Of a DNA stretch of 64,000 nucleotides, positions 35,451 through 48,316 are shown in pieces. Position 1 is the stretch's first letter. Each line of letters opens with the position of its first letter. This DNA is from Papilionanthe hookeriana x Papilionanthe teres (Eukaryota > Streptophyta > Magnoliopsida > Asparagales > Orchidaceae), in the NCBI GenBank assembly GCA_022702705.1, contig CM040432.1:46898540-46962539 (forward strand). Direction: 5' to 3'. The position numbers and the translations under genes are program-made. The notes below the pieces were generated by a model. It saw nothing but the letters and a program-made list of their open reading frames with translations. It made no database searches and had not been told where the DNA came from.

Positions 35451-35597
35451 AAAAATTGCCCATTTTCGCTCTGGTCTGAATATTTTCTGATCTCATCAAA
35501 TAGGTACAATTTTGTGATGATTCTAATAAAAATTGAGTATTAAGATTTGTTTTAATAATATAGACTCACTAATATGTAGATATTTAAAAATAAAAGA

Positions 35598-35650
35598 CTA
35601 CTATGGGTTGCCTCCCATAAAGCGCTTGGTTTAACGTCGTCAGCCCGACC
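35598..35650 (-). other. Conserved post-pol noncoding block, copy B
   Basis: Plus-strand view: ATGGGTTGCCTCCCATAAAG then CGCTTGGTTTAACGTCGTC, nearly identical to copies A and C. Confidence 0.7.
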
Positions 35651-35658
35651 AAATTTAG

Positions 35659-36980
35659 TTAGTGTTCAGGTTGACTAAGCATTAAAACGTCTTTAAAATT
35701 TGGTCTTATATTTTCGAAATATGGTTTTAATCTATGTCCATTTACTTTAAATCTATGTCCTATTTTTGGATCTTCAATTTCTATAGTTCGAAATGAAAAT
35801 ATTTAAGTTATGGTGAAAGGTCCTAACCATCGAGACTTCAATTTCCCCGGATATAATTTCAATCTAGTATTATAAAGCAAAACTTCTTGTCCTGGTTCAA
35901 AATTTCTCTGGATGATGTCATAATTTCATTCTTTCTTTATAAATCCTATCATTATCATATGATTTATTTCTTAGTTCTTCCAATTCATTTAATTGCAACA
36001 ATCTCTTCTCACCAGCTTCTTTCATATTATAATTAAATTCTTTAATCGCTCAATATACTTTATGTTCTAATTCAATTAGTAAGTGGCAAGTTTTTCCATA
36101 TATAAGCCTATAAGGAGTCATTGCAATCGGAGTTTTATAAGTAGTCCTGTATGCCCATAATGCAGTGTCTAGTCTTATGTACTCGACTCGATCTATTAGG
36201 ATTTACGTACTTTTCTAATATACGCTTAATCTCTCGATTAGAAACTTCAGCTAATCCACTAGTTTGGATGATAAGCAGCTGATATCTTATGCATAATATT
36301 ATATTTTTCTACTAGTTTGTGAATATATTTGTTTCTAAAATGAGTTCCTCCGTCGATGATAATCACTCTCGCATTCCAAATCTAGTAAAAATATTTTTCA
36401 TTAAAAATTTTGAAACACTTTTAAGCATCACACCTAGATAAAGCTTGTGCTTCAATCCATTTGGAAACATAATCAACAACTACTAATATATATGAGTTTC
36501 CAAATGACTGAATAAAAGGTCCCATGAAATCTAATCCCCAAACATCAAAAATTTCAACTTCTAATATAAAATTCGAGGCATTTCAATTTTCTCGATATAT
36601 TTCCTACTCTTTGGCATTTATCGCGAGTTTTTATATATCTATATACATCTCTAAATAGAGTAGGCCAGTAGAATCCAGTATCGTAGAATTTTATATGCAG
36701 CTTTATCCGTCCCAAAATGTCCTCCAAAATCGAATCATGACATTTTTGAATAATTGGTTAAGTTTCTTCATAAGGCATGCATCTTCTAATAATTAGATCC
36801 TTACATTGTTTATATAAGTATGGTTCATCCCAAAAGTATGATTTAGTATCGTGAATGAATTTTTTTCTGTTGTTGCAAAGTTAACATAGGTGGTAAAATG
36901 TCACTTACAATATAATTTACTATATCAAGCATACCAAGGTATTTTCAATTCATTAATATTATATAGTTGTTCATCGTAGA
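35659..36980 (-). pseudogene. Integrase, copy B
   Basis: Aligns with the copy A and C integrase throughout: zinc-binding region about 36590-36740, core about 36200-36560, C-terminus to the stop at 35659 (..LSQPEH-stop). No long open frame remains, so indels are frequent here. Confidence 0.75.
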
Positions 36981-37039
36981 AAACTCGTCTAAAATTTCAT
37001 TAACAATATTAGATAATTCATGATTTTCTAATCTCGATA

Positions 37040-38480
37040 AATGATTTGCAATTCGATTATCGGTTCCCTTTTGTTAATTATCTCAAAATCAAATTCTTGC
37101 ATTAATAATATCCATCCGATTAATCTTGGTTTAGAATCTTTCTTTTGCATTAAATATTTTATATCGGAATGATCGATATGCACAATACATTTAGTTCCTA
37201 TTAGATAATGCCGAAATTTATTAAAAGCATATACAACTCGCTAATAATTCTCTTTCAAGAATCGTATAATTTATTTCAAAGATCATTTAGAGTTTTACTA
37301 AGCATAATATATAACTTTGAAAATCTTATCATATCTTCGCCCAAGAACCGCTCCTATAAGCATAATCATTAGCATCACACATAAGCTCAAATGGTTTCTC
37401 CCAGTTAGGTGAAACTATTATAGGTGCAGTAATTAATTTATCTTTTAATAATTCGAAAGCATTCAGGCATTCAGTTGTAAATTCAAATTTTTTGTCATTT
37501 TCAAGAAGTTGTCATAGAGGTTTAGTAATTTTTTAAAAATCTTTAATATAACGCCTGTAAAATCCATCATGTCCAAGAAAACTTCTTACCCCTTTCACCG
37601 TAGTTGGAGGTGGTAATTTAGCTATTACTTGAATTTTTGCAGGGTCTACTTCCATGACTTTTTCCGAAATTTTATGCCCTAATACAATGCCGCCCGTAAC
37701 CATAAATCGACATTTCTCCCAATTAAGAACTAAATTAGTTTTCTCACATACTTCAAATACTTTTTCAAGATGATTTAAGCATGTGTCAAATGTTGTTCCA
37801 AATACGTAGAAATCATCCATAAATACTTCTATTCCATTATCAATTAATTTACTAAATATAGACATCATACATCTTTAGAATGTTGCAGTGCATTACATAA
37901 TCCAAAAGGCATTCTTCGAAAAGTGAAAGTTCCATAAGGACTAGTAAATGTAGTTTTATCTTGATCCTCAGGAGCAATTTGTATTTGATGATAACCGGTA
38001 TATCCATCTAAGAAACAAAAATACTTATGTCCGACTAATCTATCTAACATCTGGTCTAGAAATGGTAAAGGGATGTGATCTTTTCTAGTGGCTGTCTTTA
38101 ATTTTCTATAATCAATACATATTCGCCATCCAGTAACTTGTCTTATAGTGGATAAGATCATTATTTTCATTAGCTTTGACAAGTCACCCCTCCTTTTTTA
38201 GTATACGTTGAATCGGGCTTACCTAAGCACTCGTCGAAATAGGATATATAATACCATTATCTAACCATTTTAAAATTTCTTTCTGACTACTTCTTTCATT
38301 ATCGGATTTAATCTCCTTTGTGGATCCGCTTTAGGTTTATGTTCATTATCTAAAATAATTTCGTGCATACAGATTGAAGGACTAATTCCTTTAATATCTC
38401 GTTAAAGTCCAACAAAAATTTTCTTATATTTTTTTAATGTATCTAAAAGTTTTTGTTCTCGATATTCTTTTAATTCGGAT
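37040..38480 (-). pseudogene. Reverse transcriptase and RNase H, copy B
   Basis: DYRKLKTATRKDHIPLPFLD and GHKYFCFLDGYTGYHQI (37865-38182), then after a one-base shift the catalytic FMDDFYVFG block (37533-37868, MDD about 37810-37830) and LNWEKCRFMVTGGIVLGHKI. The shift lies where copy A reads GCAGGTGC and copy B GCAGTGC, at a CAG site. RNase H (about 37040-37430) is fragmented. Confidence 0.84.
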
Positions 38481-38819
38481 GAAATAATAACCGGTAGAGT
38501 TGAAGAATTACCTAAGTAAGCATACTTTAAATGATTAGGTAACATTTTTAACTCAAGTTCGAGAGGTTTAATAATTGATGGAACTATATTTTTTTCGACA
38601 TTTTCTCGTGTTATCCAAAATTCAAATTTCTCTTGAATATAACTCTATTTCTTCATTTATCTCGGATTTTTCAATTAATTCAATATTTTCTTTTTCTAAT
38701 TTTTCTTCATAATATTCTTTAAAATGTTCTTTTTGTAAATGATCGAGTACTTCCATTCGAAAACACTCATCATCTTTTTCTAGCTAGCAGATATTTCATT
38801 GATTTAAGCAATATTAAAA

Positions 38820-39700
38820 GTTACTTTTTGGTCATTTACTCTCATAGTTAATTCTCCTTTCTGAACATCAATCATAGCTTTTCCAGTGGCTAAAAATGGT
38901 CTTCCTAAAATGATAGGAATTTCATTATCTTCTTCCATATCTAGAACAATAAAATCTACAGGGAAGATAAATCTATCCACTTTTACTAATACATCTTCAA
39001 TAACTCCCTTAGGATATGTAATGTAACGATCGACTAACCGAAGAGTTACTCGAAGTAGGTGAAATTTCTCCCAATCCTAATCTCTTAAAAATTGATAGAG
39101 GCATTAGATTTATGCTTGCTCCTAAGTCACACAAAGCTTTTCCGTAGAATTTTTCTCCAATAAGTGCAGGTATAGTGAAACTACAAGGATCTTTTAATTT
39201 TTCGAGAAGTTTTTTCTGAATAATAGCACTACACTCTTCACTAAGTCCGACCATTTCATTATCGGTAAATTTTCTTTTTTTATTTAGAATATCCTTCATA
39301 AATTTTACATAGTTTGGCATCTGTTCTAAAGCTTCTACGAAAGGAATATTTATCGTTAATTTCTTCAAAATTTCAAGGAATTTAACAAATTGTTTGTCTT
39401 TTTTATGTTGAATTAGTCGTCGAGGAAATGGTGGTGAAGGTTTTTCAACGTAAATTTTCATAGGTATTAAAGGATTTTCTAAATTTGGATCTTGTTGATT
39501 GCTTTTCCTTTTCAATTTCCACTTCCTCTTTTCGACTTTCAAGTTCTTTCGAATTCGAGGTTCTAATTCTTTTCCACTTCGTAATCGTATCGCTTTAATT
39601 TGTTCATTTCCCTTGTCTTTGGGATTTATTTCCACATTACTAGGAAATGTTCTAGGTATTCTATTATTAAGTGCAGTGAGCGATATGTCCAAGTTGAGTT
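38820..39700 (-). pseudogene. Gag-pol linker and aspartic protease, copy B
   Basis: The long open frame 39009-39788 runs through IRLRSGKELEPR, PFPRRLIQHKKDKQFVKFLE and the protease start CDLGASINLMPLSIFKRLGL (active site DLGAS, about 39115-39140). A frameshift near 39045 ends it, and the rest of the protease (..EIPIIL.RPF.AT) continues in another frame to about 38820. Confidence 0.82.
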
Positions 39701-40976
39701 TCAATATTTTTAATAGCTGTTCCTCGATTTTGTAATTGGTTTCCTTGTATTTGTAATTGATTTCCTTGATTTTTAAATGTTGACCCATATTTAATATTAA
39801 TTCTTCTATAGATAATTTCTTATCTTTAAATCGAGGGTTATTATTATTAAATCCGAGTGGATAAATAGGTTTATAATTAGGATTTCTCGATTAGATGGAT
39901 TTCCTAATTGTTGTGTCATATTATTCATACATGGTTGATTAGTTGTATTATTATTCCAATTAAAATTAGGATGATTTTTTCATCCAGGATTATAATAATT
40001 TGCATAAGGATTATCGGTCCGTTGTTAATTGCATTAATTGTTTCATATCGAGATCGAGATTCTATAAGTTGTCCGGATGAATTTTCTTCGATATAGTTGG
40101 AGAGTAATTCATTCCAAAATGATCTAATTTTTTAGATACAGCAGCAATTTGTGAAGCTAACATAGATATTGCATCATTTTCATGAATACTAGCTATTTTT
40201 TCGGATTCATTCTATCAGCAAGCCATTGAAAATTATTAGTTGTCATTTCTTCGATTAGTGCATAGGCTTCATCAAATGGTTTTGACATTAATGATCCTCC
40301 AAGAAGAAGCATCGATGATCGATCTTAAAGATCCTACTAATCCATTATAGAAAGTTTGGATAATTAACCAATCTGTAACGCATGATGTGGGCATTTCCTA
40401 AGAAGTTCTTTAAATCTCTCCCAAGATTCATATATTGACTCTCCATCAAACTCGACTAAAAGAAGTTATATCATTTCTAAGCTTAGCAGCTTTAGATGGC
40501 GGAAAGTATTTGGATAGAAATTTTTGTGATAATTCTCCCCAAGTTTTAATAGATCCAAGAGCTAACGAATTTAACCACAATTTAGCCTTATCCCTTAAAG
40601 AAAAAGGAAAAAGTCTAAGTCTAATAAAGATCGTTAGATACTCCTTCATATTTGAAAGTAAGCACATAGTTCTAAAAACTAGCAGGATGTAAACTAGGAT
40701 CTTCAGTAGGTGAACCACTAAATTGATTATTTTGTACCATTTGGATAATTGTGATGTTTAAGTTCGAATGAATTAGCAGCTATATCAGGGTTTTGAATAG
40801 TTAAATGAATTTCATCTAATGTAGGGTTGGCATAATCTTGTAATGGTCTTGGTTGATTGATATTTTCATTTTCAGGTATATTTGTCAATTTCTCTTTTTT
40901 GTTTTCTAATTCTTTTAATTGTACGCTTTAATTCTGAATCGTAAGGTATTAAATTTTCGTTTCCAAATTTTCGCAT
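39700..40976 (-). pseudogene. gag region, copy B
   Basis: ATG at 40976 opens the frame (MRKFGNENLIPYDS). The capsid block LRLFPFSLRDKAKLWLNSLA and KTWGELSQKFLSKYFPPSKA lies at 40446-40718. A Gln/Asn-rich linker follows, with repeats of the short unit QLQIQGN/ Q-type peptides around 39715-39785. No CCHC knuckle seen. Stops and frameshifts interrupt it, including one shortly after the start. Confidence 0.8.
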
Positions 40977-41028
40977 ACAATTTTATAAAATAAAATAGTT
41001 CGTTACTTTAGTAAATAATTTCTTTACT

Positions 41029-41046
41029 TCCCCGGCAACGGCGCTA
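41029..41046 (-). promoter_or_regulatory. Primer binding site of copy B (tRNA-Asp type)
   Basis: The sense strand reads TAGCGCCGTTGCCGGGGA, one mismatch from the tRNA-Asp complement, 6 nt from the LTR edge. It is the best preserved of the three. Confidence 0.88.
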
Positions 41047-41052
41047 AAAACT

Positions 41053-42628
41053 TGACCCACTTTTAATATGTTTCCATTTTATGTTTATAGCAACGGCACC
41101 AAAAACTTGATCCCGCTTTAAATATGATATATGATTAAATGTATAATGTGGATTCTACGCAAGTATACGTATCGTATCAAGTACTACGAGGCTCTAGTGG
41201 AGTCCTCGGTTATCGATCCCACGTGGAAGTTTTTAACGATTTGTTATCGCCTAAATTTAAAGGAATTTCTTACGAATAAAGTGAACGGAAATTTAAAGTA
41301 ACTATAGTAAACTAAAGTAAACTAATGCTCGAAATAAGTTGATTTAAATAATTCGAAAAAGTATCCTTCTCCTTGTTTTTAGAAAATTAAGTGAATGATG
41401 AATTTAAATAGAATTCTTATTGTATTGTGACAAATAGGAGCATTCCTATTCTTTACCCTTTGGTCCAGTGCAAAGAACATCGACTAATCCTATGTTTCGA
41501 TCATCGAATCCGCGGCTAAGTCGGGAAGGATACCGGCCGCCACTTCGTAGCTCCCATGTTCCCCTCACTCGAGGGCTAACATCTACACTTCAGCCTCTCA
41601 AACAATAGGACCAAATTGAATATTTTAGTCTGTCACACTAAAATGTCCAATTCTACGTTCGATAATTAATATTTCCCTATTTATTTGCACCCGCCTTTCA
41701 AGGCTTTTGACTTCCCTGAATATTGGATGTAATTTTACATAGTTGATAATGCAACATATTTAAACTACTCAATTGGCCAGATTGAAAGTAAATTAAGTTT
41801 TAAGTAAAAATTATCACAATTTATTTATATTATCTTAGGTACTTCTATTTAATTTCATCAATCCGCATAATTTTCATAAACAAGGAGAAAGACTAAGAAA
41901 ACTACTCGTAATGCATGGGAATAAAACAAAGCATGGATTTCATTTAAAGTTAACAACAATAAACAAAGATACTTATCTTAATTTCCTCCCATGCGTATCC
42001 TCGAAGTTCCTTTCGACTTTTCCTTCTAAGTACAACAAACTAAATAGCACTCAATTAAACTAAGGAACTCACTAAACACACTCAAACTCACTAAATTAGA
42101 CACACACAAATGACACTTAAGACACTAGAAAGACACACACAAATGACACTTAAGACACTAGAAAAACACACTAAATCACTAGAATTTGGCCTCTATTTAT
42201 AGAGGTAAGCAAAGGTCCAAGGGGTGCTTAAACACCTCTTCAAAAAGTGTCCAGGTTCAATGTATTTGTATTTTGAATTGTCTCACCGTCGGCGGAAACG
42301 ACCACGCCGTCACGGGCTTGTAGAGGTCTTCAAACCGCGCGATCTCGCCGTCGGCGGGCTCGAGCTCGCTGCTCGGCGAGGTAGTTATAATTCCTTCGTA
42401 AATTCTCCTCACGATCTCGCCGTCGGCGGTCTCGATCTCGCCGTCGGCGACTTAGTTCAATTTGCATGAATTTCCTCCTTTTTGATCCAAATTTGCTTCA
42501 TTTCATGCTTTTTGCTTCCATCACTTATAAATCTTCATTCCTACAATAAAATAAAGAAAATACCTTTCTTTAAAGTGCAATTTCATCAAAAATAGATATG
42601 AATTTCTTAATGTATTTTTCTGTGATCA
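41053..42628 (-). repeat. 5' LTR of copy B
   Basis: About 1,576 bp from TGACCC to TGATCA in plus-strand view. Palindrome cluster at about 42283-42452, TATA box at 42193-42202, pseudo primer site at 41090-41113. Compared with the 3' LTR, several CAG/CTG sites are replaced by CG-containing strings. Confidence 0.93.
42283..42452 (-). repeat. Palindrome cluster in the 5' LTR, copy B
   Basis: Five or six units, including CTCGCCGTCGGCGGG and CTCGCCGTCGGCGAC. About 80 bp upstream of the TATA box at 42193-42202 in the sense direction. Confidence 0.73.
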
Positions 42629-42633
42629 CATGC
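42629..42633. other. Target site duplication of copy B, right
   Basis: CATGC, exact match to 29040-29044. Confidence 0.85.
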
Positions 42634-45180
42634 ACAAAAAGAATGGTAGCATTTTATCGTTAGAAAAGATGTGTTAGGGCTTATATCCGGATCCAAAAGA
42701 TCATGTGGCTCGAGTAAATGCATGGTCCTCGATCAAATATTCTATCAATTTAAAATTTTAAGTTTTATTATTCATGCAAAGATAATGTCGGCTTACTAGT
42801 GCCAAGTGAAAATGACATATTTGATTATTTGAGACACTGTAGATTGAAGAAAACTCATTTAATTATATATTTTCTTTAACATAAGTGAGTTAATACCTAT
42901 GAAGTGTTACTGTGAATAGAGTTATTAAAATCTTTATTAATGCATGTTGAAAAAGCCATAAGGATGGTGATCCTCACATGATAGATCCCCCCTTCTGTGC
43001 AATGAGTGAAGGCCCAAGGGATGAAGAGAAAATATAGTGTATGATATTTTTTATATGCAGACGGTTCACCTTAATTATTAAGTTTTCGAAGTGAATTTAT
43101 TAAAGTTAATTATTATTAAGGCATGTTGATGTAATGTCTAGTTGGTGTTAAATGCAAATATTCTTTTAAGTTGTGAGTTTTATTATTTTAATTGTCACTA
43201 GAAATATACTTTTGAAAAAATTAAATTAAAGTTAAGTTTAGTTAGAAAGTCTATCAATCCTAAGAGTATAACATGATCGAGGCCTAACTAAGTACAAACA
43301 CAAAAAGAAATCTATGAAAAAAAGGTATTTATAATGAGCATACAAGCATATAATAAAGTAAGTAAAGCAATACAATCAATAAAAAAGATGGTGGTTGAAT
43401 GCTACCATACATGAAAAAGAAAAGTAAATGGTATAGCCAAGCATTTACCTTTCATGAAGCCTGGCCTAGACGTATAAAAGCCCTGTTAATGGCTTGGCTA
43501 TATAGTGTCTTCAGTTTGTGTTCTTGTAAGTTAAGAATCATCATTTAGTCCGTCATCTTATTGGGGTTCATCGTCTCCCTTAATGTTTATCCTTGTGTTG
43601 AATATCATCATTGCTTCATCGCTTTTTTTTTGGGCTTGTCTCTCCTTGCTCTTTCGACTTCTTAGGGTTCGGCCTCGCAACTTTACAAAACCAATCCCAC
43701 TTTGGACACATTGAACATCCAACATACTAACAAGGACAATCCTAACTCTATACTAAGAGAAAGGAAAAACTTATGCTTACTACAACACCTATAATAAAAG
43801 TGTAAGTATAATAAATATTATCAGCACATTCACCACACAAATGCTATTTGGCCAATGTCCATGCAACAATAATATCCCCTTGCAAGAAAATAATGTTAAT
43901 AGAGTAAAGGTCATCTTAACATGTAGTCTACATAAATGATAATCGACTTAAATGTCCATCTATGATGACAAAATACAAAATATCTTCCACACTAAATTCA
44001 AGCAGGCAATCAATGCTCATAAAGAAAGAAAAACACACGTAGGTATGATTTGATTTACCAAAATCTAAGTTTGTAAACTACCAAACAAGTCTAAAAGTGA
44101 GGTGTGTAAGATAGTCTTTCTAGTCTTTAAAGGTTTATCCTCTTCTCTCTCGGTAAAGTCTTGGATCTAGCCTTAGACTTTCCTTAGAGACTCTCCTAGT
44201 AGAATAGTGGAGGAAAAAATACTAAACGGGACTTCAAAACATCTCTTCACTCGTTATTGTTTCATATACTTGGCTTCAAAGCTTAAAAATTTGGTTGAGA
44301 CAGTTAAATTCAAATTATTAAACCTTAAGTTGAGTTCCTATAGAGGTGGAAATGCTTTCACTACCCTTTAATCCAAAAAACCTATGTTTCCTACTTGGAC
44401 TCACATATTTAGCACTTTGAATCTCAATATTTAGCGCCTTAAAAAACTTTTCCTTGGTTCGTAGATATTCCATTGGGTAAGAAGGTCATTTTGAATTGAG
44501 ATAGGATTCATCCCTTAATAAAAGAGAAGATAAAATAGGAAATCACTAAATCAAACCAAAATCAAAATAAAAAGAAGTCTAATTTAAATAAAAATTGACA
44601 TAAAAATAAAAATAAAAATGAAACTGAAACTTCAAAAATTAAATAAAAAATTCACCTTAGAAGAAATAAAATCAATACATTTGAATTTACCAAAACTATA
44701 AAAATTAAATTCATCAAAAGTAAAATCAACAAATTGAAATGTTCAAAATATAAAACAAGAAATCATTAAATCAAAATTAATATGAAACTAAAAGCTATTA
44801 TAACTTCAAAGTAAAATCAAACTTAAAATAAAGTCACCTAAAATTATCGCTAAAGTCCAAACCTATAGTTCAAAATTTAGCAAAATTAAAATCAACTCTA
44901 CCATAAATATTGAAATCAAGGCTTAAAAATCCAAAATCCACTAAACATCAAATTGACACAAGTTAAAATTGAAACTAAAATCTAGCAGTAATAAAATTCT
45001 CAAATTAAAAGAAATAAGGTAAACTTATAAATTTAAAATTAAAATTTAACCAAATTGAAATCATAAAATTAGAACCACTAAATAAAACTAAATTCAAAGG
45101 AAAACCATATTTAATTGAAATCATTATGTCCACCTAAACTCATATTCAAAATAAAAATAAAATCTAATTATATTACTAAG
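42634..45180. other. AT-rich sequence, nothing recognised
   Basis: No gene is supported. A small dyad near 43425-43500 (ATGGTATAGCCAAGCATTT and AATGGCTTGGCTATATAG) could fold. From about 44530 the sequence is very A-rich on the plus strand, dominated by AAAATTAAA and AAATCAAA words. Confidence 0.35.
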
Positions 45181-45870
45181 TATCAATTCAAGATAAAATA
45201 AAACACAATAAAATTAATTCACCAAAATCAAAAAATTTAAAATTAAATCAAATCAAAATCCAAAATACATTAAAACTATGATAATTAAAATCATTCAAAA
45301 TCAAATTATGCCACTAAAATTTCCATTAAAGTTCCAAAATATCAAAATTAGAAAAATTTATAATTCATAAAATTATAATAAATAATATCAAAATAAATTC
45401 AAAATGTTGAAATGAAAATGACAAAAAATTGAAACAAATAATCTCCAAAAATTCAAACCAAACCCAATGGCATGTCAAGCCCAAATTTCGAGTCAACCAC
45501 AAAATCAAAACAAGCCAATATATGTACTAATTCAAAATAAAATAAGACACAATCAAATAAATTCACCCAAATCAAAACAATTAAAATTAAATCAAATCAA
45601 AATCCATTAAAATTATGATAATTAAAATTATTCAAAATCAAAATATGTCACAAAAATTTTCATTAAACTTCCAAAATATCAAAATCAGAAAAATTTTTAA
45701 TCAATAAAATTATATAAATAATATCAAATCAATTCAAACTGTTGAAATTAAAATCACAAAACTTTTTAAACAAATAATCTCCAAAAATTCAAAACAAACT
45801 CATTGGCATGTCAAGCCCAAATTCCAAGTCCACCACAAAATCAAACCAAGCAAATATAATGCCAAACCCA
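45181..45870. repeat. Tandem duplication of about 345 bp
   Basis: The unit starting GTATCAATTCAAGATAAAAT (45181) recurs from GTACTAATTCAAAATAAAAT (45526). Both run through AAACAAATAATCTCCAAAAA and GGCATGTCAAGCCCAAAT. The copies differ at scattered sites, so the event is fairly old. Confidence 0.8.
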
Positions 45871-46760
45871 AATCCAAAACTCCAAACCAATCCCAAATCC
45901 AAGTCCAAATTAAACCCAACAAAAAATTAAGCCCATGCCATGCTAAGCCATCATGGCCAGCCATGCTAAGCTCACTTGCAAGCAAGTCGAAGCCACCAAG
46001 TCAACCTCCATGACAAGTCTTATCAAAGCCACCTCATCCAAAGATGTGCCATGTCCAAGCCAAAACACCTATGTAACCAAAAGCTTAAACCCAAAACCCA
46101 AACCCAAAACCCAAAGTCAACCCAATCAATCCAAAACCCAATGAGGTTAACCCAAAACCAAAAAAAGATTCATCATGGCTAACCCACCCAAATCTAAAGG
46201 AAACTTGACCAAGCTCCAAGAAAGCCTACCCCAACCCTCTAGTTCCTTCCTAATGGTCAAATCAAAGCCTCCCAAGGGTCCTAAGCTCCTCCTATGGCTA
46301 TTTAAAGCCCATCTCAAGAGTGCCAAAAAAAGGCCATACCCTCTTATCCCTAGAAAAAATTCCTTCAAATAACTTAGCCAATCTCCCTCATCAATTCCTC
46401 ACCATCCTTAAGCCCTAATCACCCCCTACTCCACTAATTTCTCGAAAACGTAACAGGAGCAAAACTATTTTTCCACTTGAACTCACCAAAGCTTGAAGCT
46501 TCCTCAAGCTCCAATATCAATTCCCTCATCATTTTCCTCTGTCTCGAGCCCTCCAAAGCTATCCAAAACCAACCTGTGCACTCTCTTGGTCAAAATCACA
46601 CAAAGTCTCAACAACACTTCAATCAGAGCTCAGAGTAGGTATATTGGATTCAATCGACGATTAATCAAACACCCAATCAAAGTCAAACCTCTTGGACTAA
46701 GTCATAAGCTCAAAATTCCATTTTGGTGCTCAGTTTAGGCCCTTTTATGAAGATCTTAAA
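45871..46760 (+). other. CCAAA-rich tract followed by a possible promoter
   Basis: About 45870-46150 is built of AACCCAAA/CCAAGTC words. A TATA-like CTATTTAAAGCC lies at about 46298-46309, followed by a pyrimidine-rich stretch (CCAATCTCCCTCATC) like a plant 5' leader. This could be part of an old LTR or a gene start, but no long frame or known protein follows. Confidence 0.25.
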
Positions 46761-47340
46761 TTTATTCATTCTTAGTTGTAAGATGTGAACCCTAAGGCTT
46801 AGTGTTCCTTTTGGATTGATTGGATCTTAGTTTGATGCATATGTCCATTCGGATCTGCCATTCTGATCACAGACGTTCACCATACTTCCAGGAATAATTA
46901 AAGGATGTCGTCCATTTTATTGTATTTGGAATGGACAGCGTAGATTAGATGGCATAGGAAATTGCAAAGGAGATCAACACGCAAGATGGGATGCCAACTT
47001 GGAAGGGAAACAAATAACAGAGCACCACATCACGGTTTGTTGAAATTGAGGTTGACGTGGTGGAAGACTTGGACCACGCTTTAAGTCAGAAATTTGGGCT
47101 TTTCTTAATTACTTAAATTAAAAAAATAAATTAAAATTTAAAAATGCATAACTAAATACATAAATATCCTAAAAATACAAAGTAAAATTCTATAAACTCA
47201 GTAAAATGCAGAGAATAAAAAAACATTAGACTAAGGTAAGTTAGCCCATAATCAATTCAGAGAATAATTAAAACCATTAATCGGCTAAAAAACCCATTAA
47301 AATTTAAATATAAATCAAAATTAAATTATAATTGAAATGA
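46761..47340. other. Mixed sequence, nothing recognised
   Basis: No gene, RNA or transposon signal I could support. Confidence 0.3.
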
Positions 47341-47344
47341 TTAA

Positions 47345-47806
47345 GACTTCTTTTGAGATCGTGATGTTCTTCACCGTTCCAGAGAATACCAAGAGAACAC
47401 CGACCGGTCGTTTGGTTGTTCAACATTCCAAAAATGCTTTTACGCAAACGACATTTATGTCGGCTTTCGGATCGCGATAGAAGAGCACTGTTCCGCTATA
47501 GGTCCGTCCCGCTGTTTCACCACTATGTTCTGACATAGCATTCCATTGTAGGAAAGCCCAGTTCCACAGTACCTTTAGCTGGCTTAGAAGATGGGAAAAG
47601 AGAAAACTATTCAAGGGCATTATGAGAGCCGTCTCTAGCGTAGAAAAATGGGTACGGGATGAAAGCAATCCGTTCGAAGCTCTGCATGGGGAATTGCCAA
47701 TGGAGAAGAACAGTAGTGGAGATGGAGTTAAAGTGAGTAAAAAAATAAAGAAGTTTTGAGGTAGAAGATAATTATATAGTGGGCAAAGAGCGTCTCGCTG
47801 ATTCAA
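47345..47806 (-). other. GC-richer island with a 128-codon frame
   Basis: Base composition rises clearly above the flanks. The minus strand has an open frame (47420-47806) with RASNGLLSSRTHFSTLETAL and WNAMSEHSGETAGRTYSGTV. I do not recognise the protein. The change in composition and sharp edges suggest foreign or organellar DNA, or a captured gene fragment. Confidence 0.3.
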
Positions 47807-48316
47807 AGTTGAAAAAAAACTTATTTTGTTGGTTTTTTCACATCATCTCATTATGTTTAATTTTTTAAAAAAGTAATATATGATTATATTTCCTAAATGA
47901 ATTTTTATAAATTATCTTCTCTTAAATCTTTAAAAAATATATATAAAAAAAACTAATCAGTTTAATCTTAACTAAATCAAATACTATATGCATTTAGCCG
48001 CACCTCGATTCCATAAATCTAAATTTAACAGATTTATTTGTATTTAAATTTTTTTATAAAAAATTTAAAATTTTTTGATGTGATTGTTTTAATTTTAAAA
48101 TTATATGGCTATTATAGTTTTTTTATACTAAGAAATTATTAATATTTGCATTAAAAAGCTCGTAAAATTGTTTTTTCAAATACTAGTTTCATTTTACGGA
48201 GCATAACTTTATCCCCACTATTTTTTGTGAAGTTGTTTTTCTAAGTACATTTACAAAAGGTGAAGCCCTCTTAAACGGAAAAAATTTGCGTACGTCAATT
48301 GTATGCAGAGCTGTGT

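Larger units (their letters stand above)
29045..42628 (-). mobile_element. Athila-like Ty3/gypsy LTR retrotransposon, copy B
   Basis: Full-length element of 13,584 bp on the minus strand with a perfect 5-bp target duplication (CATGC). Sense order: 5' LTR (41053-42628), primer site (41029-41046), gag-pol (40976 down to 35659), conserved block, ORF-A (34042-35191), ORF-B (about 31953-33130), noncoding tail, polypurine tract, 3' LTR (29045-30602). It is the same family as copies A and C. Every coding region is frameshifted. Many of its indels fall at CAG/CTG sites relative to copy A or to its other LTR. Confidence 0.95.

Noticed and set aside
45953..46372. Frames of 61-73 codons in the CCAAA-rich tract
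   Set aside because: Low-complexity translations rich in Pro, Lys and Gln on both strands, without a family match.
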